Assembly (NCBI GenBank): GCA_913064755.1 | Contig: CAJYBQ010000007.1 | Coordinates: forward strand, 1-22,421 | DNA: 22,421 nucleotides | From: an uncultured Alphaproteobacteria bacterium | GTDB lineage: Bacteria > Pseudomonadota > Alphaproteobacteria > Minwuiales > Minwuiaceae | Reading direction: 5' to 3' | In this document: in pieces, positions 16,433 to 22,421 of the stretch | How positions within the stretch are numbered: position 1 is the first letter of the stretch | Layout: each line of letters starts with the position of its first letter | Translations under genes and position numbers: made by a program | The notes under the pieces: model-generated | What the model was told of the DNA's origin: nothing | Seen by the model: only the letters and a program-made list of their open reading frames with translations | The model's database searches: none

Positions 16433-16460
16433 TTGACCTTGCGCGTCCAGACCCCATAAT
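16433..16460 (+). promoter_or_regulatory. Sigma70-like promoter of the rubrerythrin operon
   Basis: TTGACC (16433-16438), 16-base spacer, CATAAT (16455-16460). Transcription would start near 16467, giving a leader of about 57 bases that ends in the strong GGAGGAGGAG ribosome site at 16506-16515. Confidence 0.7.
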
Positions 16461-16523
16461 CAGGTATGCGGTGTCGGTGATGGGTGCCGCATGCATTGTC
16501 AATTCGGAGGAGGAGTACAGGTC

Positions 16524-16940
16524 ATGTCGTTGAAGGGTTCGAAGACTGAAGAGAGCCTGAAGGAAGCCTTTGCAGGCGAATCACAGGCAAACCGCCGTTA
16601 TCTCTATTTCGCGCAGAAGGCCGACGTCGAAGGGTACAACGACGTTTCCAGCGTCTTCCGCTCCACGGCTGAAGGCGAGACCGGCCATGCGCACGGTCAC
16701 CTGAAGTTCCTGGAAGAGGTCGGTGATCCGGCGACGGGTGAGCCGATCGGCTCCACCGAAGCCAATCTGAAGGCCGCCATCGCGGGCGAAACGCACGAGT
16801 ACACCGACATGTACCCGGGCATGGCCAAGACCGCGCGCGACGAAGGCTTCGACGAGATCGCCGACTGGTTCGAAACGCTGGCGAAGGCGGAAAAGAGCCA
16901 TGCGGGCCGTTTCCAGAAAGCCCTGGATTCCCTGGGCTGA
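16524..16940 (+). CDS. Rubrerythrin (ferritin-like diiron domain only)
   Basis: Non-heme diiron protein that typically reduces hydrogen peroxide in the cytosol. It has 138 residues and is a four-helix bundle. Diiron ligands are visible as Glu19 (FAGESQANRRY), Glu52 and His55 (GETGHAHGH), Glu89 and Glu92 (AGETHEY), and Glu123 with His126 (AEKSHAGRF). The C-terminal rubredoxin domain of classical rubrerythrin is absent, so electrons must come from a partner, possibly the iron-sulfur protein encoded next. ATG 16524 has GGAGGAGGAG eight bases upstream, one of the best ribosome sites in the window, implying high expression. The Irr-box-like palindrome suggests iron control. Confidence 0.93.
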   Translation: MSLKGSKTEESLKEAFAGESQANRRYLYFAQKADVEGYNDVSSVFRSTAEGETGHAHGHLKFLEEVGDPATGEPIGSTEANLKAAIAGETHEYTDMYPGMAKTARDEGFDEIADWFETLAKAEKSHAGRFQKALDSLG

Positions 16941-16948
16941 TGGATGGT

Positions 16949-16968
16949 GGCCCCGGGGTTCCGGGGCC
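16949..16968 (+). terminator. GC-rich hairpin after the rubrerythrin gene
   Basis: GGCCCCGG-GGTT-CCGGGGCC, perfect 8-bp stem with a 4-base loop, starts 8 bases after the stop. Only a poor T-rich tail follows (GTCAGGTTGTTC). It may be a partial terminator or an mRNA-stabilising hairpin that keeps rubrerythrin transcript above the downstream genes. Confidence 0.5.
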
Positions 16969-16977
16969 GTCAGGTTG

Positions 16978-17007
16978 TTCGGGGGCGGCCAGGTGTCGCC
17001 CCCCGAA
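16978..17007 (+). other. Second GC hairpin before the HdrD-like gene
   Basis: TTCGGGGGCG pairs with CGCCCCCCGAA (one bulged C) around a 9-base loop. It lies ten bases after the previous hairpin, so the intercistronic mRNA would carry two successive stem-loops. Confidence 0.45.
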
Positions 17008-17033
17008 TGCTGCATGACCTCGATGCTGCATGA
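17007..17033. repeat. Paired 11-bp direct repeat, candidate operator
   Basis: ATGCTGCATGA occurs at 17007-17017 and 17023-17033, 16 bases apart. Each contains ATGC-T-GCAT, itself palindromic. It ends about 48 bases before the HdrD-like start. This could be a binding site for a regulator or chance in a short leader. Confidence 0.4.
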
Positions 17034-17080
17034 TCGGGATTTCTCCGAGGCACGGCCCTCGAGCATGGTGGAGATGACAG

Positions 17081-18430
17081 ATGGAAGGTGGCCTTGGCGC
17101 ACCGGAGCGGCATCCGCTCGACTGGAAAAGTGACAGCTTCTACGACACGGACGCAATCGACGCGGAACTGCGACGGGTCTTCGACATCTGCCATGGCTGT
17201 CGTTTGTGCTTCAACCTGTGTGACAGCTTCCCGCGCCTGTTCGACCTGATCGACGAGAGCGATTCCGGTGAACTCGACACCGTGGATTCCGCCGATTTCA
17301 AACCGGTGGTCGATGCCTGCACGCTCTGCGACATGTGCTTCATGTCCACCTGCCCCTACACGCCCCCGCATGAATTCCAGCTGGATTTCCCGCACCTGAT
17401 GCTGCGGTACCGGGCGACGGAGCACAAGCAGGGCAAGACCCCGTTCTGGGACCAGCAGATGACGAAGACCGACCGCAACGGCAAGCTTGCCGGGCTGGTC
17501 GCCCCCGTCGCCAACTGGGCAACGGACCGGGGCAACCGGATCACGCGCCCGATCCTGGAAGACATTGCCGACGTGGACCGCAATGCCGACCTGCCGAAAT
17601 TCCACGCGAAGAGCTTCACCGCCCATGCCGTGCATCCGCCGGCCCGCAATGCGGAGGCCCCCGCGGCGGCGCGCAAGGCGGTGCTCTATGCCACCTGCTT
17701 CGTGAACTACAACAATCCCGCGATCGGCACCGCGACGCAGGCCATCCTGGCCGCGAACGGCGTCGAGACCGAGGTCGTCTACCCCGAATGCTGCGGCATG
17801 CCACAGCTGGAACAGGGTGATCTGGAGGACGTGGCCCGGCGCGCGAAGAACGTGGCGCTGACCCTGAAGCCCTGGATCGAGGATGGCCACGACGTCATCG
17901 CCCTGGTGCCTTCCTGTGCCCTGATGCTGAAGTTCGAATGGCCGCTGATGCTGCCCGATGACCCGGATATCGCCCTTCTGGCCGGCGTGACCCGCGACGT
18001 TGCGGAATACATCGTCGACATCGCCCGGAACGAAGGCCTGGTGGCGGAACCGAAGCCCTTGAAGGGCGGTGTCAGCCTGCATCTGGCCTGCCACGCGCGG
18101 GCGCAGAACATGGGCCAGAAGGCGGCGGAGATGCTGCGGCTGATCCCCGAGATGGACCTGAAGATCATCGAGCGCTGTTCGGGCCATGGCGGCAGCTGGG
18201 GCATCAAGAAGGACAATTTCGAGGTCGCCCTGAAGGTCGGCAAGAACGCCGCCCGCACGGCGGGTCGCGAGGACAAGGCGCATGTCGCGTCCGAATGCCC
18301 GCTGGCCGGGGTTCACATGTTGCAGGGTATGGAACGGCTGCATGCCGAGAACCCGGACACGTTCAAGACACCACCGTCCGTTGCCAGTCACCCCATCGAG
18401 CTGTTCGCGAAGGCCTGCGGCCTGATCTGA
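17081..18430 (+). CDS. HdrD/GlpC-like (Fe-S)-binding protein
   Basis: Cytosolic iron-sulfur electron carrier or oxidoreductase subunit, 449 residues. Two ferredoxin-like clusters sit at the N-terminus: Cys37-40-43-47 (CHGCRLCFNLC) and Cys80-83-86-91 (CTLCDMCFMSTCP), likely two [4Fe-4S]. Two CCG-type domains follow: one with Cys206, Cys237-238 (YPECCGMPQ) and Cys279 (PSCAL), the other with Cys337 (HLACHAR) and CSGHGG at 366-371, where the second cysteine of the usual pair is Ser. ATG 17081 has GGAG seven bases upstream. The rubrerythrin / this family / DUF3501 order recurs in proteobacterial genomes. Here the protein may pass electrons to the rubrerythrin, which lacks rubredoxin (inference). 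It is not true GlpC, since glpA and glpB are absent. Confidence 0.88.
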   Translation: MEGGLGAPERHPLDWKSDSFYDTDAIDAELRRVFDICHGCRLCFNLCDSFPRLFDLIDESDSGELDTVDSADFKPVVDACTLCDMCFMSTCPYTPPHEFQLDFPHLMLRYRATEHKQGKTPFWDQQMTKTDRNGKLAGLVAPVANWATDRGNRITRPILEDIADVDRNADLPKFHAKSFTAHAVHPPARNAEAPAAARKAVLYATCFVNYNNPAIGTATQAILAANGVETEVVYPECCGMPQLEQGDLEDVARRAKNVALTLKPWIEDGHDVIALVPSCALMLKFEWPLMLPDDPDIALLAGVTRDVAEYIVDIARNEGLVAEPKPLKGGVSLHLACHARAQNMGQKAAEMLRLIPEMDLKIIERCSGHGGSWGIKKDNFEVALKVGKNAARTAGREDKAHVASECPLAGVHMLQGMERLHAENPDTFKTPPSVASHPIELFAKACGLI

Positions 18431-18487
18431 CGCCGGGTCGACGACAGGACCAGGTTTCTCCCCAACCAAGACCAAGCGAGTATCCCA

Positions 18488-19081
18488 ATGATCGAACGTC
18501 ACATGTCCCTGAAGGCCGAGCATATCCTGCCGCCGGAGCGCTTCAATGCCGAGCGCAGCGCGCTGCAGGCCGAACTGCGCGTCCACAAGCAGCACCGCCG
18601 GGTGGATGTCGGCCCGTTCGCGTCGCTGTTCTTCGAAAGCTATTTCACCATGTGGTGGCAGACGCAGGAGATGCTGCGTGTCGAGGGCGGTGGCGCCGAG
18701 CAGCTGGTGGACGAACTGGAGGCCTATGCGCCGCTGGTGCCGTCCGGGCGCACCCTGACCGCGACCATGATGCTGCAGATCGAGGACCCGGTTCGTCGCC
18801 ACCGGGAACTGTCGCGCCTGGGCGGGATCGAACACGAAGTAGCCGTCGTCATCGATGGTGTCGCGGTGAAGGGCGAAGCCGACGATGACCTCGACCGCAC
18901 CAATGCGGACGGCAAGGCATCATCGGTGCACTTCTTCATCTTCAGCCTGTCCGACGCGCAGGCCGAGGCCATGAAGGCCGGCACTGCCGAGGTGCAGGTG
19001 CGGATCAGCCATCCGAACTACAACCACATGGCCGGGCTGACCGCCGCGCAGATCGCATCGCTGGCCGAAGACCTGGCCTGA
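18488..19081 (+). CDS. DUF3501 family protein
   Basis: Protein of unknown function, 197 residues, no signal peptide or membrane segment. LKAEHILPPERFNAERSALQ, the basic KQHRRVDVGPFASLFFES, WWQTQEMLRVE and LVPSGRTLTATMMLQI match the DUF3501 pattern (DI-L-x2-E-Y...R-x-V-x-LGP...FE...QEMLR). The family is usually encoded beside a rubrerythrin and an HdrD/GlpC-like protein, as here, so a shared role in peroxide or iron-linked redox chemistry is likely. The start ATG 18488 could be replaced by ATG 18503 (MSLKAEH), which begins closer to the conserved part. Last gene of the operon; convergent with the LLM oxidoreductase across 24 bases. Confidence 0.85.
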   Translation: MIERHMSLKAEHILPPERFNAERSALQAELRVHKQHRRVDVGPFASLFFESYFTMWWQTQEMLRVEGGGAEQLVDELEAYAPLVPSGRTLTATMMLQIEDPVRRHRELSRLGGIEHEVAVVIDGVAVKGEADDDLDRTNADGKASSVHFFIFSLSDAQAEAMKAGTAEVQVRISHPNYNHMAGLTAAQIASLAEDLA

Positions 19082-19105
19082 GCCTGCTGCTCCGGTCCGG
19101 GTTCG

Positions 19106-19972
19106 TCAGTCCGCGTATCGTTCGATCAATTCCGTCCAGTCCTTCGCCTCGTCCGGGTTGGCGATGGCGACTCCCAGGCCGGCCATGTCGGAAACCGGGA
19201 CGAGGACGCGGTCCACGCCCATGCGCGCGTAATCGTCCAGCAGGCTCCGGTCGACGGGCATGCTGACGGTGATCTCCAGCTTGGCCGGGTCGCGTCCACC
19301 CTGTTCGGCGGTATCGCGGGCGAGCTGGATCAGTTCCTGCGGGGCGTCCCGCGCCGGGAAGAAGCCGTCACCAAGCCGACCGGCACGCCGCGCCGCTGCC
19401 TTCGAGTGGCCACCGACAATGATCGGGACCGATCCGTTCACGGGGCGGGGCATGCAGTACATGGGCGCGAAGGAAACATGCTCGCCCCGGAAACTGGCGG
19501 GCTGTTCGCCCCAGAGTGCGCGCAGGGCGGCGATGCATTCATCCGTGCGCGGCCCCCGCGTCTCGAACGGTTGTCCCAGCGCCGCGAATTCCTCCGCCAG
19601 CCAGCCGACACCGACCCCCAGCAGGATGCGCCCGCCGCTCATGTGATCCAGGGTCGCGACCTGCTTGGCCACATGCACGGGACTGTGCTGCGGCAGGATC
19701 AGGATGCCCGTGGCCAGCCGGATGCGGCTGGTACGGGCGGCGACATGGCTCATCCAGATCAGCGGGTCGGGCAGGGGCAGATCCTCTACCCCGCCCGCCA
19801 TCTTGCCGTCGGTTGCATAGGGGTAGGCGGAGCCGTATCCCGCCGGGACGACCGTATGCTCCACCGTCCAGGCGCTGTCGAAACCCGCTGCCTCCGCCGC
19901 CTGCACGAGTTCCAGTGCCGGTGCCGGGTCAACATACGGACCGGTATTGCAGTATCGCAGGCCGAACTTCAT
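19106..19972 (-). CDS. LLM class (luciferase-like) F420/FMN-dependent oxidoreductase
   Basis: Flavin-type TIM-barrel oxidoreductase of 288 residues. The start is ATG 19972 (MKFGLRYCNTGPYVDP), preceded by GGGGAGGGATCAGCC; an upstream frame to 20044 adds unlike sequence. Characteristic blocks are AAEAAGFDSAWTVEHTVVP, IRLATGILILPQHSPVHVAK, LDHMSGGRILLGVGVGWLAE and PIIVGGHSKAAARRAGRLGD. Similar proteins are often labelled TIGR03619-type F420-dependent, but many bacteria with them may use FMN, so the cofactor cannot be read from sequence. Substrate unknown. It lies 121 bases downstream of DoxX on the same strand and is probably a separate unit. Confidence 0.85.
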   Translation of the reverse strand: MKFGLRYCNTGPYVDPAPALELVQAAEAAGFDSAWTVEHTVVPAGYGSAYPYATDGKMAGGVEDLPLPDPLIWMSHVAARTSRIRLATGILILPQHSPVHVAKQVATLDHMSGGRILLGVGVGWLAEEFAALGQPFETRGPRTDECIAALRALWGEQPASFRGEHVSFAPMYCMPRPVNGSVPIIVGGHSKAAARRAGRLGDGFFPARDAPQELIQLARDTAEQGGRDPAKLEITVSMPVDRSLLDDYARMGVDRVLVPVSDMAGLGVAIANPDEAKDWTELIERYAD

Positions 19973-20093
19973 GGCTGATCCCTCCCCGGAACACGCGGCG
20001 ACCGCCGCCGGGACACAGGGTAGACGGATTGCCGGCGGGCGCAATCCTGTCTCCCGCGTTCCCGCGACGGGCCGGGGCGTCTCCGCCGGGGCC

Positions 20094-20570
20094 TCACTTC
20101 AGGCCGAAGCGCCGGGCCAGCAGGTGATCGATGGACAGGGCACCGGCACCGCGGGCGATCAGGTAGCAGAGGATGGCCATCCAGAAGAAATGCTCGAAGT
20201 TGTCATAGGCGGGGGAACGTGCGCCCAGGACGAACTGGATCACCAGCGACATGGCCAGCAGGGGCAGGGCCGCCAGGCGGGTGAACAGGCCGAGCAGCAC
20301 CAGCACGGAGGCACCCAGTTCGAAGGCGGTGCCGAGCAGGGCGGCCAGGGCAACCGGCAGGATCGGCACCATGTATTCATACTCGAACAGCAGCAGGGTG
20401 TTGTCCCAGTCCTCGATCTTGGTCAGCCCGGCGCGCCAGAACGTCAGGAAGATCACGATGCGCAGGAACAGCACGGCAGCGGGGCCGCCGAAGGCATCCA
20501 GCGGCCGGGTGATGGTTCCGATCAGCCCGGCAATGCCGGTGCCGGGTGTCGTGTCATTGGTATTGGCCAT
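20094..20570 (-). CDS. DoxX family membrane protein (bufferin-cluster type)
   Basis: Inner-membrane protein of 158 residues with four hydrophobic segments, starting with AAVLFLRIVIFLTFWRAGL, the DoxX hallmark (R...F...G). Also present are AFELGASVLVLLGLFTRLAA and FFWMAILCYLIARG. ATG 20570 has GGAGG seven bases upstream. It follows the DUF2063 gene by 33 bases, the usual third or fourth place in DUF2282-DUF692-DUF2063-DoxX clusters. Role unknown; DoxX proteins are often tied to redox or quinone chemistry, and here possibly to metal-stress protection or export of a modified peptide. Confidence 0.9.
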   Translation of the reverse strand: MANTNDTTPGTGIAGLIGTITRPLDAFGGPAAVLFLRIVIFLTFWRAGLTKIEDWDNTLLLFEYEYMVPILPVALAALLGTAFELGASVLVLLGLFTRLAALPLLAMSLVIQFVLGARSPAYDNFEHFFWMAILCYLIARGAGALSIDHLLARRFGLK

Positions 20571-20603
20571 GGTGGGGCCTCCCTCGGTTGCGGGCTGGTG
20601 GGG

Positions 20604-21356
20604 TCAGGGAACGCGGGCGGTGAACAGGCCACCGGACAGATGCCCGGCGAAGCTGGTCATGAGGTCGAAGGACGGGTCGGCTTCCTGTGCGGCGAGGGCG
20701 GCTTCCCCGAGGCTGCCACCGGCGTCCAGGGTTGCCAGCAGGGCGTGTTCGGCAACATGCAGCGGCAAGGTCTCGACCTGCATGCCGGGGCGTGCGACCA
20801 GGACCTGTTCGCGGCGAGGCTGCACCCCATCCGTCGCGACGGCGGCCGCGTTCATCCAGATTGCATGGACCGGCCAGTCGGAAGCGATCACCGCGGCGGA
20901 GGGCAGCAGGGCGAGCCGCAGCTCCATCAGCGCCTCCGGCGTCAGTCCCTGCAGGACCGCGGGGTCGACCGGCACGGCGTCGGCTGCCGCATAGGCCGCG
21001 TTGCGGGCCCAGTCCAGCCGCGCGACATCGGCCAGCCATGGCCGGTCGGCAAGCGGTTCGGAGACGGCAATGAAACCCGCCAGGTCCGCGCCGTAATCCA
21101 GCAGGTGGTTGCTGCGCGACGGGGCATTGCGGATGAAGGCCGTGCCCAGGCGCGTGAACAGCCGTTCACCCAGCAGCGTCTGCACGGTGGGGAATGCATC
21201 GGCCAGTACCTCCAGGATGGAGGCATGGGTATTGTTGCGATAGACCTCGAAGCGCGCCCGCTGCCGCCCGTCATCGGCCAGGTCGGCCAGCGGGCTTTCG
21301 CTGCCGGACAGCACGCCGGCGGCAAAGCGGGCCTGGATGTCGGCCAGGCTGCTCAT
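20604..21356 (-). CDS. bufC: DUF2063 protein, MNIO partner (BufC-like)
   Basis: Partner protein of MNIO enzymes, thought to bind the precursor peptide and present it to the DUF692 oxidase. It has 250 residues. The N-terminal DUF2063 domain shows SSLADIQARFAAGVL, RFEVYRNNTHASILEVLADA and FPTVQTLLGERLFTRLGTAF, the classic (Y/R)RNN....L...FP.....G...F pattern; DWARNAAYAA follows mid-protein. ATG 21356 has AGGA eight bases upstream and starts 13 bases after the DUF692 stop. A frame extending to 21392 overlaps DUF692 and lacks support. No membrane segment. The assignment as a BufC-type protein rests on family plus neighbours. Confidence 0.88.
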   Translation of the reverse strand: MSSLADIQARFAAGVLSGSESPLADLADDGRQRARFEVYRNNTHASILEVLADAFPTVQTLLGERLFTRLGTAFIRNAPSRSNHLLDYGADLAGFIAVSEPLADRPWLADVARLDWARNAAYAAADAVPVDPAVLQGLTPEALMELRLALLPSAAVIASDWPVHAIWMNAAAVATDGVQPRREQVLVARPGMQVETLPLHVAEHALLATLDAGGSLGEAALAAQEADPSFDLMTSFAGHLSGGLFTARVP

Positions 21357-21369
21357 GACGCGTTCCTGT

Positions 21370-22260
21370 TCATGACGTGGCCCGCCGTGCATCGGCCAGG
21401 TCGTCGAGGCGCCCTTGCGCCGTGGCGACCTCGCTCAGCAAGATGTCCAGCGTCGGAATCTCGGTGTCCCATTCGACCAGTGTCGCGACCGGGCCGGTGG
21501 CCAGGATGGCCTGGTCGTAGAGATTCCAGACGGCATCGCGCACCCGGCTGCCGTGATCATCGATCAACAGCATGCCTGTGCCATCCCGGCGCTCCGCATG
21601 TCCGGCCAGGTGGATTTCCCCAACCGCGTCGAACGGCATGCGTGCCAGGTAGTCCGCGGCGTCGAAACCAAGGTTGTGGGCGCTGACATGGATATTGTTG
21701 ACGTCCAGCAACAGGCCGCAGCCGGCGCGCGTGACGGTCTCGGCCACGAAGTCGGCATGATCCATCTCCGCCCCGGCGAACTCAGCATACATCGACGGAT
21801 TCTCGACCATTACCCGGCATCCGGTGGCGTCCTGGAAGATCGCGATGTTGCGGGCGAGGATATTCACCGCTTCCTCCGTGCAGGGCAGGGGCAACAGGTC
21901 GTTCAGGCTGGCGCCGCCCAGCGGGTTTCCGTCCATGGCGGCGGGTGCGCGAACCCAGGCGATGTGGTCCGACAGGGCGGCGGGGCGATAGCGGTCGACC
22001 AGCTTGCGGATGCGTTCCAGGTGCGCCGGGTCCGGTTCGTCAACGGAACCGAGTGACAGGCCGACCCCGTGGAAACTCAACGCGAACCTTTCGCGGATGG
22101 CATCGAGCTGGCGCAGCCGGGGGCCACCGGCGACCATGTAGTTCTCCGTGTGGACTTCCACCCAGTCGATCGCGGGCGGTCGGTCTATGACTTCGAGGAC
22201 ATGCGGGTGACGCAGTCCGAAACCGGCCGTCGGCGGCAAACTGGTGATGGGTCCTTCCAT
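21370..22260 (-). CDS. bufB: DUF692 multinuclear non-heme iron oxidase (MNIO, BufB-like)
   Basis: MNIO-family TIM-barrel enzyme, 296 residues. Family members use two or three irons to modify cysteines of small RiPP precursors, for example to oxazolone/thioamide or thiooxazole groups. Likely metal ligands by motif are His64 (SFHGVGLSLGS), Asp98/His99 (LSDHIAW), Glu153/Asn154 (VENPSMY), Asp186, Asn189 and His191 (LLLDVNNIHVSAHN), His217 (EIHLAGH), Asp235/His236 (IDDHGS) and Glu263 (VEWDTEIP). The N-terminus FGLRHPHVLEVIDRPPAIDW is typical. The first of three co-directional genes with DUF2063 and DoxX, as in bufferin clusters. The expected DUF2282-type precursor is not in the 161 bases upstream and would lie past the right edge. 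The ribosome site is weak. Confidence 0.9.
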   Translation of the reverse strand: MEGPITSLPPTAGFGLRHPHVLEVIDRPPAIDWVEVHTENYMVAGGPRLRQLDAIRERFALSFHGVGLSLGSVDEPDPAHLERIRKLVDRYRPAALSDHIAWVRAPAAMDGNPLGGASLNDLLPLPCTEEAVNILARNIAIFQDATGCRVMVENPSMYAEFAGAEMDHADFVAETVTRAGCGLLLDVNNIHVSAHNLGFDAADYLARMPFDAVGEIHLAGHAERRDGTGMLLIDDHGSRVRDAVWNLYDQAILATGPVATLVEWDTEIPTLDILLSEVATAQGRLDDLADARRATS

Positions 22261-22287
22261 GGCATTTCAGGTCCGCGCGCCGGGTTC

Positions 22288-22312
22288 GGGACGTCGGCGA
22301 GGCCGACGTCCC
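22288..22312 (-). terminator. Perfect hairpin upstream of the DUF692 gene
   Basis: GGGACGTCGGC pairs perfectly with GCCGACGTCCC around a 3-base loop (11-bp stem). It ends 28 bases upstream of the DUF692 start and has no T tract on either strand. It may be a partial terminator/attenuator after a precursor gene or an mRNA 3'-end stabiliser. The rest of 22261-22421 shows no convincing gene. Confidence 0.5.
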
Positions 22313-22421
22313 GCCTCCCACACTGGCGTGCATCCGCCCTTGTGGTTCCTGTTCACGCCATCGAATGCGGTCTGCTTCCCACCCAGTCCCGCCCATTTCT
22401 CTGTGGTCGTCCGCTTCCACT

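Noticed and set aside
22040..22420. Minus-strand frame reaching the right edge as the missing RiPP precursor
   Set aside because: It overlaps the DUF692 gene in another frame, has an Arg/Gly/Pro-rich translation, no signal peptide and no conserved cysteine pattern.

Overview
The window looks like chromosomal DNA from a high-GC alphaproteobacterium, probably of the Rhodospirillales or a neighbouring group. Three things suggest this: an Irr-type Fur-family regulator divergent from fabA-fabB-fabI, a complete Entner-Doudoroff operon with zwf and pgi, and very G+C-rich codon use. I cannot name a genus. No tRNA, rRNA, CRISPR array or intact mobile element is visible.

Layout from left to right. (1) 1-1014 (-): the decayed remains of a P-loop (NACHT/STAND-like) NTPase gene, with a ruined Walker A and three in-frame stops before the window edge. 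(2) 1215-7544 (+): zwf-pgl-edd-pgi-eda, mostly joined by 4-base stop/start overlaps. The operon carries glucose-6-phosphate and fructose-6-phosphate through 6-phosphogluconate and KDPG to pyruvate and glyceraldehyde-3-phosphate. Two in-frame minisatellites lie in it, one at the zwf/pgl junction and one near the end of pgi. (3) 7658-9173 (+): two paralogous exported proteins of unknown function with four conserved cysteines, in clearly AT-richer DNA. (4) 9428-12432 (+): malonyl-CoA synthetase (matB) translationally coupled to an amidase, plausibly a malonamate-to-malonyl-CoA route. (5) 12460-15682 (-): fabA-fabB-fabI-marC, the anaerobic-type unsaturated fatty acid branch plus enoyl-ACP reductase and a MarC membrane protein. 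(6) 15900-16316 (+): irr, divergent from fabA. (7) 16524-19081 (+): a rubrerythrin, an HdrD/GlpC-like iron-sulfur protein and a DUF3501 protein. A sigma70-like promoter precedes the rubrerythrin, and a 17-bp palindrome resembling the Irr iron control element sits just upstream of its -35. (8) 19106-19972 (-): a luciferase-like (LLM) oxidoreductase. (9) 20094-22260 (-): DUF692 (MNIO oxidase), DUF2063 partner and DoxX, the order seen in bufferin-type RiPP clusters. The precursor gene would lie upstream, beyond the right edge, and a strong hairpin precedes DUF692.

The genes form three themes: sugar catabolism through the Entner-Doudoroff route; malonyl-CoA and fatty acid supply; and iron or peroxide and metal handling (Irr, rubrerythrin operon, MNIO cluster). 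The most interesting points are the unknown four-cysteine paralog pair, the Irr-box-like palindrome in front of the rubrerythrin operon, the MNIO RiPP-type cluster with a hairpin leader, the fossil NTPase and the tandem repeats inside the sugar operon.
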